This document shows positions 35,801 to 47,289 of a stretch of 64,000 nucleotides of DNA, piece after piece (within the stretch, counting starts at the first letter, position 1; every line of letters starts with the position of its first letter). Below the pieces are notes generated by a model. That model saw nothing but the letters and a program-made list of their open reading frames with translations. It did no database searches and was not told where the DNA came from. Position numbers and translations under genes: made by a program. This DNA comes from Russula earlei (taxonomy: Eukaryota > Basidiomycota > Agaricomycetes > Russulales > Russulaceae): contig JAGFNK010000100.1 in the NCBI GenBank assembly GCA_025769875.1, positions 62,001 through 126,000 of the forward strand, read 5' to 3'.

Positions 35801-37599
35801 GGGACAGGAGAACAGGCGCCACCGTCAAGACCCTCCAGGGCCACTCCAATAAGGTCTTCGCTTTTGCATTTTCGCCAGACGGCACCCAGATCGTCTCTGG
35901 GTCCGAGGATCGCACGGTCCGCATCTGGGACACGAGCACCAGTGGCACCGTCAAGACCCTCCAGGGCCACTCCGGTTCGGTCTTCGCCGTCGCGTTTTCG
36001 CCAGACGGCACCCAGATCGTCTCTGGGTCCTCTGATCGCACGGTCCGCATCTGGGACACGAGCACCAGTGGCACCGTCAAGACCCTCCAGGGCCACTCCG
36101 GTTCGGTCTTCGCCGTCGCGTTTTCGCCAGACGGCACCCAGATCGTCTCTGGGTCCTTTGATCGCACGGTCCGCATCTGGGACACGAGCACCGGTGGCAC
36201 CGTCAGGACCCTCCAGGGCCACTCCGATTCGGTCTTTACCGTCGCGTTTTCGCCAGACGGCACCCAGATCGTCTCTGGGTCCGAAGATTGCACGGTCCGC
36301 ATCTGGGACACGAGCACCGGTGGCACCGTCAAGACCCTCCAGGGCCACTCCAATCGGGTCTTTACCGTCGCGTTTTCGCCAGACGGCACCCAGATCGTCT
36401 CTGGGTCCTATGATCTCACGGTCCGCATCTGGGACACGAGCACCGGTGGCACCGTCAGGACCCTCCAGGGCCACTCCGATTCGGTCTTTACCGTCGCGTT
36501 TTCGCCAGACGGCACCCAGATCGTCTCTGGGTCCGAAGATCGCACGGTCCGCATCTGGGACACGAGCACCGGTGGCACCGTCAAGACCCTCCGGGGCCAC
36601 ACGCTCCAGGGCCACTCCTCTTCAGTCACAGCCGTCACATTTTCGCCAGACGGCACCCAGATCGTCTCTGGGTCCTCTGATCGCACGGTCCGCATCTGGG
36701 ACACGAGCACCGGTGGCACCGTCAGGACCCTCCAGGGCCACTCCGATTGGGTCTTTTCCGTCGCGTTTTCGCCGGACGGCACCCAGATCGTCTCTGGGTC
36801 CTCTGATCGCACGGTCCGCATCTGGGACACGACCACCAGTGGCACCGTCAGGACCCTCCAGGGCCACTCCGGTTCGGTCTTCGCCGTCGCGTTTTCGCCA
36901 GACGGCACCCAGATCGTCTCTGGGTCCGGAGATCACACGGTCCGCATCTGGGACACGAGCACCGGTGGCACCGTCAGGACCCTCCAGGGCCACTCCGGTT
37001 GGGTCCCTACCGTCGCGTTTTCGCCAGACGGCACCCAGATCGTCTCTGGGTCCTTTGATCGCACGGTCCGCATCTGGGACACGAGCACCGGTGGCACCGT
37101 CAAGACCCTCCAGGGCCACTCTGATCGGGTCAGAGCCGTCGCGCTTTCGCCAGACGGCACCCAGATCGTCTCTGGGTCCGAAGATCGCACGGTCCGCATC
37201 TGGGACACGAGCACCGGTGGCACCGTCAAGACCCTCCAGGGCCACTCTGATTGGGTCTTCGTCGTCGCGTTTTCGCCAGACGGAACCCAGATTTTCTCTG
37301 GGTCCAAAGATTACACAGTCCGCGTCTGGGACACGAGCACTGGCACCATTGTGCAGACCCTCCAGAGCTACTCGTCATCAGTCCGTGCCATCGCAATGCA
37401 GGGCTTGTATTGCAGTACGGATGGCTGGGTCTTTAAAAGACATGCCGCCCATTCTGTGAGACTATGTTGGGTGCCAATGTCCTGCCGGTCGTACTATCAA
37501 CACTGGTACAAATCTAGTTTAGTTCTATGTTCACAAGGTCGCACCGTTATCCTCCATTTCCCACCCAGCCAGTTAGCAAACCCACCTACTTTAAAATGA
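32861..37599 (+). CDS. NACHT-WD40 NLR (STAND, HET-E/NWD-like), unit 1, intact
   Basis: Fungal NLR receptor. Early exons from MPRNPFSRSHK encode an N-terminal domain (NAFILSLSVLKETASAIPPP; TAIQNVDDVNQLIDRVNTLE; SLSAIATVLKSIAERSKVAR). One exon is 18 nt (33498-33515) after a GC-AG intron (GCAAGT donor). The main exon has FWLSGEAGTGKSTIAQSVAE (Walker A), VVILDALDECKDD (Walker B) and IFLTSRPEPKL of the NACHT domain. An intron (35419-35475) leads to TFAGVPSGIVDMLYELERFV and then 13 WD40 repeats of 42 residues plus a degenerate last one. Repeats are nearly identical except at a few positions. No frame break was found. Such proteins act in allorecognition or immunity, with the WD array as ligand sensor; the ligand is unknown. 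Confidence 0.85.
35713..37360 (+). repeat. 126-bp coding tandem repeat array, 13 copies (WD40)
   Basis: Each 126-bp period encodes one WD40 blade with core HS..V...AFSPDGTQIVSGS and DRTVRIWDTST. Between repeats 7 and 8 is an extra 15-bp unit encoding RGHTL, also present as QGHAL in unit 2. The near-identity of whole periods indicates gene conversion or unequal crossing-over. Confidence 0.95.
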
Positions 37600-38739
37600 C
37601 AGACGAAAGTTGTGACACCACGGCCTCGTTTACGATTTTTACTTTGAGAGTTCCACTCTGGGGGTGCATTGAGCTCCTTCTAGATTTTTCTACTCGTTCT
37701 CGAAGGCGAAGACGTGTTCATATACGTGCAAGGCTTATGGTACATCTCTACGAGTCGGCTGGTATCGTACTGAGACAGTTGCGTAGTCCGAAGGTGGATA
37801 GTGAAGGAAGCAAGAAAGGGATGATCTAGAACGCGCGAGGCGGCGTGCGTGCTGTCGAAAACGTCGTGGGCGACGGGTCTAATCTACGAGAAAAAGAAAC
37901 GAAATGCCAAAAGGAGGTGGACATACGCGAGGATCGGTCTGGAACATGAGGGCGTGCGCATTGGCGAGGGTGGATGCACCATCGGCGGTGGGTCTAGTCT
38001 ACAGGAAAAGAAGGAAGATATAGAAGGGACAGAACGCACGCTGAGTCAAGGCGGGATTGAACGTCGTTCGAAGACGGCGAGGATGGTGGCGTCGGACGAA
38101 GGCACAGGCACCGTGATTCTTTTCATCGGGTGGATGATCGAGGCAACAGGAGGCGGCGGAGGAGTGAAGGCGTGGAGAAGGGAACATCGCTCGACGCGTG
38201 GGTGTGCGCTCCGACCTGGCGATCCGGTCTGGTCCAAGCTCATCCCGACCGCCACGTTGCTTGGTGACGAGCTTGCATGCCATGCAAAACTCGAGTGCGT
38301 TGGCAAACAGGCCCCCTGCGAGCTTGTATGCGTGGACATCCCCGGCAGCACCACCATAGATGACGGCTGAGCCACACGGCTCACCGAGCAGCGTGCTGTT
38401 CCAACAGCAGGTCCATTTGCGCGGTCATCGAGGCGGGAACGCCTGGTGGTCTGTACACGAGGTTGTCAGCCGGTTGCTTGACGCAGGTATTGTCAGATTG
38501 GGAAACCTGGTATTGCTTGATACAGATGATCAGACATGCTCATACACTGTGCTGATGGCCCAGTTCGTTCAGTCAGTTCAAACACGTCTGTCACGCGTGA
38601 CGCGTCTATCAGGACTCGGACTATCGCGAGGACGGCTCACAGCCATTTTCAACGGAAAATACAGACACCACCATCCACCAGTGACTCCTCGTCCGAGCCT
38701 GCTCCGTCCTCGTCATCCTCTTCGTCGTCTCCTCGTCGC
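37600..38739. other. Region between NLR and PEX14-like gene, conserved in both units
   Basis: No named gene. On the minus strand, about 38,210-38,520 reads without stops as VKQPADNLVYRPPGVPASM, MDLLLEQHAAR, then after a possible intron CGSAVIYGGAAGDVHAYKLA and GGLFANALEFCMACKLVTKQ. The same reading is kept in unit 2 (about 61,500-61,800). I do not recognise it. It could be the terminal exons of a partial gene. Confidence 0.4.
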
Positions 38740-39982
38740 TGACACCAGTTCCGATTCCCCATCGCTCGGAGCTTCTGGACCGAGCGCGGCACTTCCTAAG
38801 CTCCCCCCAGGTCATGCACCAAGACTACGAATCTAAACGCGGCTTCCTAGCGGAGAAGGGTCTGGCGGATGGGGGATATACAATCGCTATTGCGCGAGAT
38901 GGTGCGTGCCTCCTCCGTATGCACCCCGCTTTCTAATAATGTTTTTATTGTCTTCCGCCCTCGCAGCTACCTGCCGTGCCGCCGCGGATGTATCCCGCAC
39001 CTCCCCCGTCCCTGTCTTCCCGGCCTTCTCGTAGGCACTTTCAAGCTTCTTTCATGGCTGACGGGAGGCTCGACCGTCCTGCTCTTTATCTACTACGTAC
39101 GTACGCACGCACAGCACCCTCTCGCGTCTGCCGACCCCGCTCAGCGAGACGGATCCCTTGGCTTGCGCTAGCGATTCCTTCTCCCGCGCTTGAAGCGATC
39201 CGCCCTCGCCCGTCGCTCGCTGAAAACACCAAAGAGACCTCCTCGCTATGTTAACGGCCGCTTTGCACGACCTCAAAGAGGCACAGAAGGGCGCGTACGT
39301 GGATCTGCCTCATCCTGATCCGTGGGAAGAGGTCGTTCCGTGGAGCGGGTGTAAGAGCCTGGGCGACGTCGCTGCAGCCGTAGAGCGTAGCGGTGACCAT
39401 TTGCCCCATCTGACGCTACTCCGCTGCACACTGACCGATCTCGCGGCACAAAAGAAGCCGGTGACGGCAGAGAATATCTTCCAAATGCTCCTTTCCACGA
39501 AGGCATCATCCATCTTGAACATTGACGATGGTTATCAGGTATGGCCCAGCGCTTCACCTTGACAAATGTCAATAAGTTGACATCTGGACTCGCTCGTCCT
39601 GTGTGCTGGTGGTAGGAGTCACTCTGGAAAACGCTCAATGGCGCTACTCTCTTCCACGTCACGGCAAACGGCCCGTCATCGGGGTCACCTCATTGGTCTT
39701 ATCATCCCCCGGATCCTGCGACGTGGCCGACACCCCCGTCTTGCCCGCACTGGCCAAGCTGCAGGACTCGGTTACCCATGTGGTGTCTGCACGCCCGACG
39801 CAGCGCCTCCAACACGCGCTTCAAGCATTGATCGACTTTACGGGCTACCTGACGACCAAGACGTACGCGCTGGCATCGGCGATGCATCGTTTGCCTGGCA
39901 CGACGCCGTCATCTGTGACGGTGATTGAGGAAGAGGAGATCCGTATGGAAATCAAGGCGCTCAAAGGATTCGTGCTCAACCG
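38740..39982 (+). pseudogene. PEX14-like peroxin gene, unit 1, frameshifted
   Basis: Segments match the Pex14 peroxisomal import docking protein. The N-terminal domain is HRSELLDRARHFLSSPQVMH and QDYESKRGFLAEKGLADGG. Then come PAVPPRMYPAPPPSL, a membrane span GTFKLLSWLTGGSTVLLFIYY, a coiled or helical part (HVTLLRCTLTDLAAQKKPVT in the other copy; HLTLLRC here), LWKTLNGATLFHVT, and IDFTGYLTTKTYALASAMHR, ending EIKALKGFVLNR. Relative to unit 2 there is a one-base insertion near 38,876 (GGGGGATATA for GGGGGGATA) and a one-base loss near 39,738. The serine-rich start is out of frame in both units. Probably a decaying duplicate. Confidence 0.6.
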
Positions 39983-40619
39983 GTAAGTTTAAATGAGCCA
40001 AAAGCTGGCAATGTGGAATGGAAGCCGGCTTGTGGGTGTGAGTTCTTTCACGAGCTCGTGTCGTGAGGTCAGTAGGTCTCGGGTTCGTATGGACAGCGTA
40101 CCTGGTCGCCGGAACACATCGGGAACAGTAGAGAGAGAAGCCACGGCCATGGCCATGGCAGCGGCAGCAGCGAGGCCGAATGGGCCGGTTTGGGTCAACG
40201 GATTGCGGGCCCACACGCTCGAAATCAATTGCACGACCCGTTTCGGGAACATGGGGATGGACACGGGGGACGGTGAGAACGCAGCTGCTGCAAACGTTCG
40301 TATTTGTAAAGATGATAACTGTGCCTTGCCTGCCACCCGCCCCCATTCGCACGGCCAACGCAACGCGACCGTTCACCCCCCGTACAAAACCGATCCAAGG
40401 TGATGCCCAGTCAGAAATCCCGTCAACGTCTGCCGGAAAAAAAAAAAGTGTACCGTCGTGCGTCGCGAGCGAAAGAGGCGGCCGACGCCAGATTAGTAGT
40501 CCCTTCCCATGCGAGCGCATTTGCTTCCCAGTTGGGTTGCTCATGCCGTCAGTGGCAAAAAAGAAGAATGTGACGGTAGCGCCATTCTCAAGAGTTTGCT
40601 GAGGGTTCTGGCTATTAAA

Positions 40620-43497
40620 CACCTGACCAATCATATGGGGCATACAGTACCTGCCTTAGGCTTGGGTGGGAAATGCCAAATCTATACCTCGGCCGTTGCC
40701 GACCTGTTTTGTTGTGGCTCCTCCCCCGTCCGACATGCCCCCGCCCGACACGAGATGTTTCATCTAGACAGTTGCCATCAGCAAATGAGAACCGGGGCAA
40801 TCTCAGGCTGGACGATGCGCATAGGATAGCAATCGAATACGAGTCCGTGATCGATCCCAAGGACCAAGCCATCGAGAGCACGATCACGCAGTTGAGACTT
40901 TTCTCTTTCGGGAATAACCTTATCGTTTCTGACGTCCGGCAGTGCCTGGGAGATGAAGATGGGACTGGATTCGAAGCAGGGCATCGCGAGGTTCCTACAA
41001 GTGAGGGAGTATCACAGAGCTGCCACGCATGCGCAAAGATTTGCCAATGTAGGTAGGCCTTGACTGTCACATCTCACTACATATCCCAGATCTCGTTGCT
41101 CTTTTTTGCAGAGCGTATCAGACAGTTCCCTTCAGAGAGGGTTAGCTCTGAGTCTTATTTTCCACATCAAGGGGACACCTTGGGTGCACTGCCTCCTTAT
41201 CTTGCTGCGGTGGACCCCACATTCCAGAGCGTGGCGAAACATTGCCAAATCTCTCTATCGGTGTTATCTTAGCTGCAAGGAGATATTCCCGACACCCACG
41301 CAGAAGCGTGAATGGGCTGCGGTCGTGTGGTGCGAAGCCTCCATGAGGACCGGGACATATCCTGGTCCATTGTTCAAACTTGATTGGGCGAGTCCCTGTT
41401 TCTGTCTAAGTTGTCGCATAGTAATATTTTATAGTTCACAATCGACGGTATGAAACTGCTCTCTGACATGAAGGAGAACATTAGACATACCTTGGAAACC
41501 TCAAATCGCTTTGACATGACTGAGAGCATAAGTCACAATGCGACCAGAGCCAAAGAGCCGCTGTCGGAGATGGCCTTTATTCATGGCGTCTGCCTGTCCC
41601 CATCGCATCGCCATTTGAAGTGTGTTGATCCCTGGGTGCTCACAGAAACCCAATCCCAGTGGGGGCACTTGACACCCATATCGACATCCTCTCATCCAAA
41701 AGGCGATCATTGCATCAGGGAATCCTACATTTCTGAAATATCAGTAAATATGAGTATTCTCCATATTGTTTCATATTCCAAGATACTGTATATATTCTGA
41801 TCCCACATTTCTGAAATATCATTAAAATATAAGTACTCTCCATATTGCTACATACTGTATAGATATTCTGATATAGAAGTTGAAGGTGTAATTTGGAAAC
41901 AATCCAAAGGTGATTGTAGCTGCTTCCAGCACTGATCAAGAAATCTGATATTAATGAACAGTCAAATAGCTATGCCTATCAAGGAAAGGGTTAACAAAAA
42001 AATATGTGTTTGTGTCTAAAACAGTTGCACTTGTCCAGAATGACAGTGCCACACTTGTGGGAATGACAAATATGGGTTTCAACCACCGCGTCTTCACATC
42101 TTCATTTTTCGTTTTGCCGTCCTTCCTCTCCTTCCTCTCCCTTCTTCCTTTCCTGTCCTTCCCATTCCCACTCTTCCTTCCCCATGATCCCAGTTCAAGA
42201 CTCCCAAGCTGCCAGTCTCCTCAAAATTTCACTGGCTAATTCACAGGTGATTTGAAATTTCCTGCAAGCTATGGTGTATTTGTCTTTGCACCCTCTCTCT
42301 CATCCTCTCTCCCTCTCCTTCCCAGACCCTTCTTCCAAGCAGGCCCCTGAAAGCTCTTCTTCTACCTGCTTCCCCCAAATCCCCTTTCCTCCTGTGTCAC
42401 TGTAGTGACACATGGCGACTCCAGGCCAAGACCACAAGAATACCCAATGCCCATGAAATTGATTCTGTGTCCACAAACCCAGTGCGCTTTTTTTATTTCT
42501 TTCATTTGACACACTTTGTTCACGGCAACAGCACAGCCAGGACCGTGGTGATGACGCAGCCATCAAGACCCATGAGGTCAACACCAGACATGACCAAAAT
42601 GGCCACGAGAACACTTCTGTGGAACCACGAACCAGGTGCACGTTTTTATTTATTTTTATTTTTTACTTGCTCTTTTTGACCTCTTCTCACAGCAACAGCA
42701 CAGCCGGGACCACGGTGATGATGCAGCCATCAACACTCGCGATGGTGGGTTTCGTTTGGCACCACACCCGTGTGAGCCTCCTTTTTCTTGGCTTTTCCAA
42801 GATGTGTTTTCCGCCGGTGCGTGTTAGGTTTCATTTTCACGCGCTCTCTCTCATCCTCTCCTCCCTCTCTCCCCTCTCCTTTCCAGCCCCAAAATCTTTT
42901 CCCTTCCCCTTACCGAAGTTCAGTTGCTAAGCGGTGAAAAATTTGTTTTTGCGGCCACGTTGCACCGCAAATCATCCCCTCCTGTCCTGTCCTGTCCTCT
43001 GCCCTAGCCCCGGTGTCCTATGGTCTCTAGTACTGCGATATATTGTAGGGACAATTTGCCGATAATGTTGATATTTATCAATAAATATACATATGCAAAT
43101 GACGACACTTTGAATTCAGATAATTACCAATAATCAAGGTATTCTCCTATATACCAGTATATACTGACATTTAGAGATATTTCACAGATGTAGTTTTCCC
43201 TGATGCTTACCTTGTGGTTTAGGAACAAGAGCGACGACGGCCTGACCTTCCGAGAGCATTTCTCCCCTTTGCCCATTCCGGCTATGGCCCTCGTGCTTGT
43301 GGTGGTAGGGACTGATCCCTTTGTTGGCCAAGTCTGGATGCTGTCATGATGCTGACGAAACGATGATACGTTATCATGTCAGATACAGTGCTGTATTGAC
43401 GAGTGGGCTGAGGGCACACGCAAGGAATCCAGCTGGGACGGAACACGCTACAAATCCGAGTACCTTTCGCACATCAAGGCGCTCGCGGAGTTCTAGG
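40620..43497 (+). pseudogene. DUF6532-type gene relic 1, split by element A
   Basis: Plus-strand relic. SANENRGNLRLDDAHRIAIE near 40,780 and KLLSDMKENIRHTLETSNRF near 41,455 are followed by an intron and HPLIQKA. After the inserted element (41,712-43,206) it resumes as TLWFKNKS, FREHFSPLPIPAMALVLVV, and after another intron DEWAEGTRKES. The tail ends at ALAEF, where a stop appears. The NTLWFKN..FREHFSPLPIPAMALV and DEWAEGTR motifs are typical of the DUF6532 family, which is expanded in agaricomycetes and has no known function. It is disrupted by insertion and frame breaks. Confidence 0.6.
41712..43206. mobile_element. DNA transposon, element A (1,495 bp)
   Basis: Ends are inverted repeats of about 31 bp: left starts GCATCAGGGAATCCTACAT, right (reversed) starts GCATCAGGGAAAACTACAT, both running to TGAAATATC. 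TT flanks both sides (41710-41711, 43207-43208). The related sequence at 48,830-48,860 lacks the insert and shows one empty site (GATCA-AT-ACCTT), so the borders are defined. The interior has pyrimidine-rich tracts and a duplicated segment (about 42,520 and 42,690) containing CAACAGCACAGCC. No transposase was recognised, so it is probably non-autonomous. Confidence 0.8.
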
Positions 43498-44217
43498 ATA
43501 AATATAATGAACATTATAATGGCCTCCCAAATTTCCGACAATTTATTAACGTGCGCCTTTTTGTCTTGCCTCGTCCCGCATTCCTTCGCCCGAGAGTGCC
43601 CTACCGGCTTCTGCCTCTTAGCATCTCGCTTTGGTTTGATTGCCTCCCCATCTCCCGTCCCGCCCTGCTCTCTCGCATCTGTCTTCCTGCCCGGCCCGCG
43701 TCTCGCCCCGTCCCTCAGACGCTCTGTTGCTTTGTGCACGCGTTCATGTTCCCCACGGTTGTGTCCATGTCTCCACGCAGCCACATTGTACGGCGGCGAT
43801 GACGTTCGTGATTGAGGAGGCGCGCGTGAGGGGCGTAGCACTGAGTCTTGATGCAAAAGGTAAAAGGGGTGGAGTGGAGAGGAAAGGGAATGACGACAGT
43901 TGGTGATAAGGAGAGGAAGGAGAGGGAAAGCGAGAGGGGACGCGAGACCGAGCGCGTGTGATTCCAGTGGAACGCCGCCTTACCTTACACCTTCCAATGC
44001 CATGGCTTCCTGAGACACTTTATGCATCTCGGACGAAATGCAAGCATCCATATTATAGGTGCAGGAACGCATCAAACATCCTAATCGTAAAATTATTACA
44101 TTCAGATTCCTAGAACCTCTCGGAATGCGCCGTAGTACTTGGTACCGAAGTTACCATGAACAAACCATCAACCGGCGACGCCGGAAATTTTCTAAACCCT
44201 TCTCCACATACCTATGG
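43498..44217. other. Intergenic, no gene seen
   Basis: Sequence after the end of homology with relic 2. Short C-rich ORFs only. 3' flank of the Crinkler-like gene. Confidence 0.45.
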
Positions 44218-47200
44218 CTAGAGATGGATGCCATGATGACCACAATCTGGGAGCATCAATGGTGCCATCCTCCGCCTGCGAGGCTCTCTCGCTTTCTTCG
44301 CCTTCTCCCCTATGTCTGGCTCATCCTTCAATGTGAATCCGTCGTGAGGCATAAGTGAACGTTCCAAAAGTAATTTGTACGATTTTTTGTCAACTTCCTG
44401 AATCTGATTGAACGTTCCGCGGTCGAGGCCCGCAAGCCAGATATCGAAGGCAGTAAACCCGTCGAAATCATTCTTGGTGGGAGGCCGTTTCCTGAAGGCT
44501 ACGGCAGACGTTGGAGAAGCCAAGGCAAATACTACGCGGATGACCGGCTTCATATCCTCGGTCGCGAGCTCCGGGTTCACCACCTTTGGCGCCGGGATCA
44601 CGTTCTCTTTCATTTTCTTCGGCTGTGAAGGCCCGACAGGCTTTGTGGGCTTCCGCTTGTTGGTGTTCGAAACCTGGATAGTGAACTCACAGTCGGAGTC
44701 AAGGCTGGAGTCGACAGGGGACGTAGAGAGAATGGCCGATTTGACGACGGAATCCATCGCGTCAAACAATGACTCGTCGAGATTTGGCCCATAAGCATTT
44801 GCATTCTTTACCTGGATGACTACCACCGTCATCGAATTTGGGCCAAGTTCCCGTGTCGTGAGAAAAGCGGGCAAAACAATGTCGATGCCGTCTTGATTAG
44901 TTCCACATAATATCATCGCCCCACGTGTGACGAATTTCCAGAGATGGCGTGTTGAGATCATCTCCTTACATTCGATCTTGATAACATGGTTGAACCAAAG
45001 GCCATAGTCCTTGAATATCTCCTCAAATGTCATTTGCTTCTTGTGATTCTCAGGCCAAGATGTCGGCAGAGATCGGAGAAGTGCCTCATAGTTCGACTCC
45101 GGAAGCAAGGCCTTCATGAAGTCGACCACAGTGACCCATCTTTTGCGATTGATTGCCCGTGCCACATCAAATGCTTGCATGATCAACAGCGCCGCAACCA
45201 GTTCACCACGCCGTCCACGGTCAATGCAGTTCAAATTTGGATGGTTTGCCAGATGGCACACCGCGTTCATCCGCGTTTCCTCCATGAGGTCATAGGCGGC
45301 CTCAGCCAGAAGTGGTTCAGACCCAGCCATGGTCACCAAGTTCTCGAGTCCGACCGTCGCTGCGATGCGGAGTCGCATATGGCGTTCAACCTGTACATGG
45401 TTTACGTCGCGAGCTGAAACGTCCATGTTGAACGCCAGCGCAAAACGTACGGAGAGGCAAGCGAGGAGGCCATTTGGGTTGTCTTCTAGCACAGTCGGAC
45501 CGCACAGCAACTTCTGCTTCGCATAATCCATAATTCCTACCTCATTTCTGTATTCACTGTAGTCCCAATAAGACCCGAATCTATTCAAGGTGATACGAAA
45601 GCAGTTCTTTAAAGGGATAACTAGGGGTGAACATACAATGGGCGACCAAGATGGGAAATCCAATCGATTTTTACCACTTTGTGTATTGTGACAGTGTCCT
45701 TCAATGCGGGGTACGCAACGTCGTCGAAGCTGATTTCAGAAAATAAAGTCAGGGGAGGGTTGTTAGATTCTCTGGTCCAAGCTGAAGGATCAGAACGAAT
45801 CTCTCGGGAGAAATGGAAGCGTCCAGATGTTGAAATAAAGACTGAAAATATGGGGAAGTCATCGATTTGTCGTAGGATGTGATGCAATTCTGAGAACAAA
45901 TTCCAGCCTTTTTGCTCGTGGGGGTTATCCAAGAGAACGTGGGCCTCGTCAAAAGCGAGGACGACCAGGGGCCGTCGCGGGCCTTCTTTGAAATCCAATA
46001 CTTTGTATTCATCTATGAAGCGACAGAGGTTTTCGCCTGCCTCATGTAGACCCTCACGCCAGTCGGAGCGTGCCGAAACGGACCGGCCACGTCCACGTCC
46101 AAGTTCAACTTTGTCCCCGACGTTTTCGCTATTTTCTGCAAACTAGAAAACCGTCACTCTCACAAAGACTGGGAGGGCCAGGAAATTTACCTCCGTGGCC
46201 ATCTTGATAACATCATCGTAGAAAGATCCTCGATAGACATTCGTACCTCGATATGATTGTCCCATGGTCATACACTGACGGAAGGCTGATGCCAACCTCT
46301 TATGGCGGTCTATGATCAATGGCACAGAGTCCTTCGACTTTTCCTTGAACGATTTTCTGGACAATGCTTCAGAGAACTTGGCTATATCTGCGGGGACATT
46401 AGCAACTAATCTGGGGAGCAGTCAGAAGATAATCACCTGGGTGCTCTGACCCGATGGTCTCCAGCTTACTGAGAGTGACAACTAAGAGAGAACGCGCAAA
46501 TCCATATAACTTCCTCTGAACAGTAGCTCTATCGCTTGACCACGCAAGAAGCCAATTACGCAGTTCCACATCAGGAGGAGGGTAACCTATGAGGTCGGAT
46601 TGTAAACATTCGTCTTTATAAGAGACAGGAGCAGAGCGGAAAACCTTCGTATCCCTTTCGTAAACACATTGGCACCGTTATCACCTCTTTGCCAAGTTGA
46701 TCCACAATACGTGACTTGCCAGTTCCCGAAGAATTTATGATAGTAGTTAGCCTCGCGTAAGAATCCCATTGTCGGCAAAGGTAATCCGCGATAGTCTTGA
46801 GAAGTACATTTGCGAGGTCGCCTTTAAATTGACCACTCCAAGCGCGTTCGGTGGCAGCTCTGAACGGGTCGGGATCTGGCGTTGGCTCCGGTTTTAGAAA
46901 CGCCTCTACAGACAGAATCTGATAATCAGAGGGTTTCACGTCAAAAGGTAGAAAGCAACGTACCATTTTTGAATAAATCCTCCCAGTCCAGCTCGTTCTT
47001 TGCCATCTTTTGCACCAACCTGATGAGAGACTCCCTTTTGTCTTCAGACTTTATATAAACATTGAATTCTTCTGAGTTCCTAACACGGCCCTTCATTTTC
47101 ACATCCTCAGCCGCATCAAGAACATCATGGATAACAGCCCAGGCAAGGCGCAGGTTCTTCTGAATCTTATCAACAGAATCACCGGGTTGAAACATTCGCT

Positions 47201-47240
47201 GAAGAGATTCACAAGCCTCCTCAATAGCAGCTTTAGTCAT
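44218..47240 (-). CDS. Crinkler-like P-loop NTPase with PD-(D/E)XK nuclease domain
   Basis: Six exons read in frame from MTKAAIEEACESLQRMF. The first also holds KMAKNELDWEDLFKN. Next come EAFLKPEPTPDPDPFRAATE and the P-loop INSSGTGKSRIVDQLGKEV with VPMCLRKGYEG. Then YPPPDVELRNWLLAWSSDRA, IAKFSEALSRKSFKEKSKD, and a Walker B-like LVVLAFDEAHVLLDN with IFSVFISTSGRF after it. After LGRPLFGSYW the C-terminal half has KIECKEMIS and GIDIVLPAF...VVVIQVKNANAYG, a D-x(n)-QxK arrangement of a restriction-endonuclease-like fold. This domain order resembles eukaryotic Crinkler-type NTPase-nuclease proteins. Total about 900 residues. No frame break was seen, but sequence upstream of the Met differs from related copies, so the native 5' end may be lost. 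Confidence 0.65.
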
Positions 47241-47289
47241 TCCCGTGAAAGCACTTGGGGACTTAGTAAGATGGGATGTAGATGAACCC

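Larger units (their letters stand above)
31120..40613. repeat. Segmental duplication, unit 1 (about 9.4 kb, direct)
   Basis: High-identity direct copy of 54,516-63,877, starting at the shared CGGTTCACCCC and ending at a CTCAAGAG...GGTTCTGGCT block. Contents: 3' part of the DUF1992 gene, Crinkler-like 5' remnant, NLR, PEX14-like gene. Intron sequences are duplicated too, so it arose at the DNA level. WD-repeat number and several single-base indels distinguish the copies. Confidence 0.9.

Noticed and set aside
35713..37360. Regular repeats of equal length considered as a CRISPR-like or minisatellite array
   Set aside because: There are no distinct spacers; each period is a coding WD40 blade in a eukaryotic gene.
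35704..37459. Long ORFs (200-530 codons) in other frames and on the minus strand over the WD array, and the same at 59,105-60,525
   Set aside because: The 126-bp period is a multiple of three, so any stop-free frame in one repeat stays open through the array. Only the WD40 frame has domain sense.
46616..46966. VRCFLPFDVKPSDYQILSV as part of the Crinkler-like protein
   Set aside because: It lies between a GTACGT donor and a CTGTAG acceptor, and the flanking exons join in frame without it, so it is read as intron.
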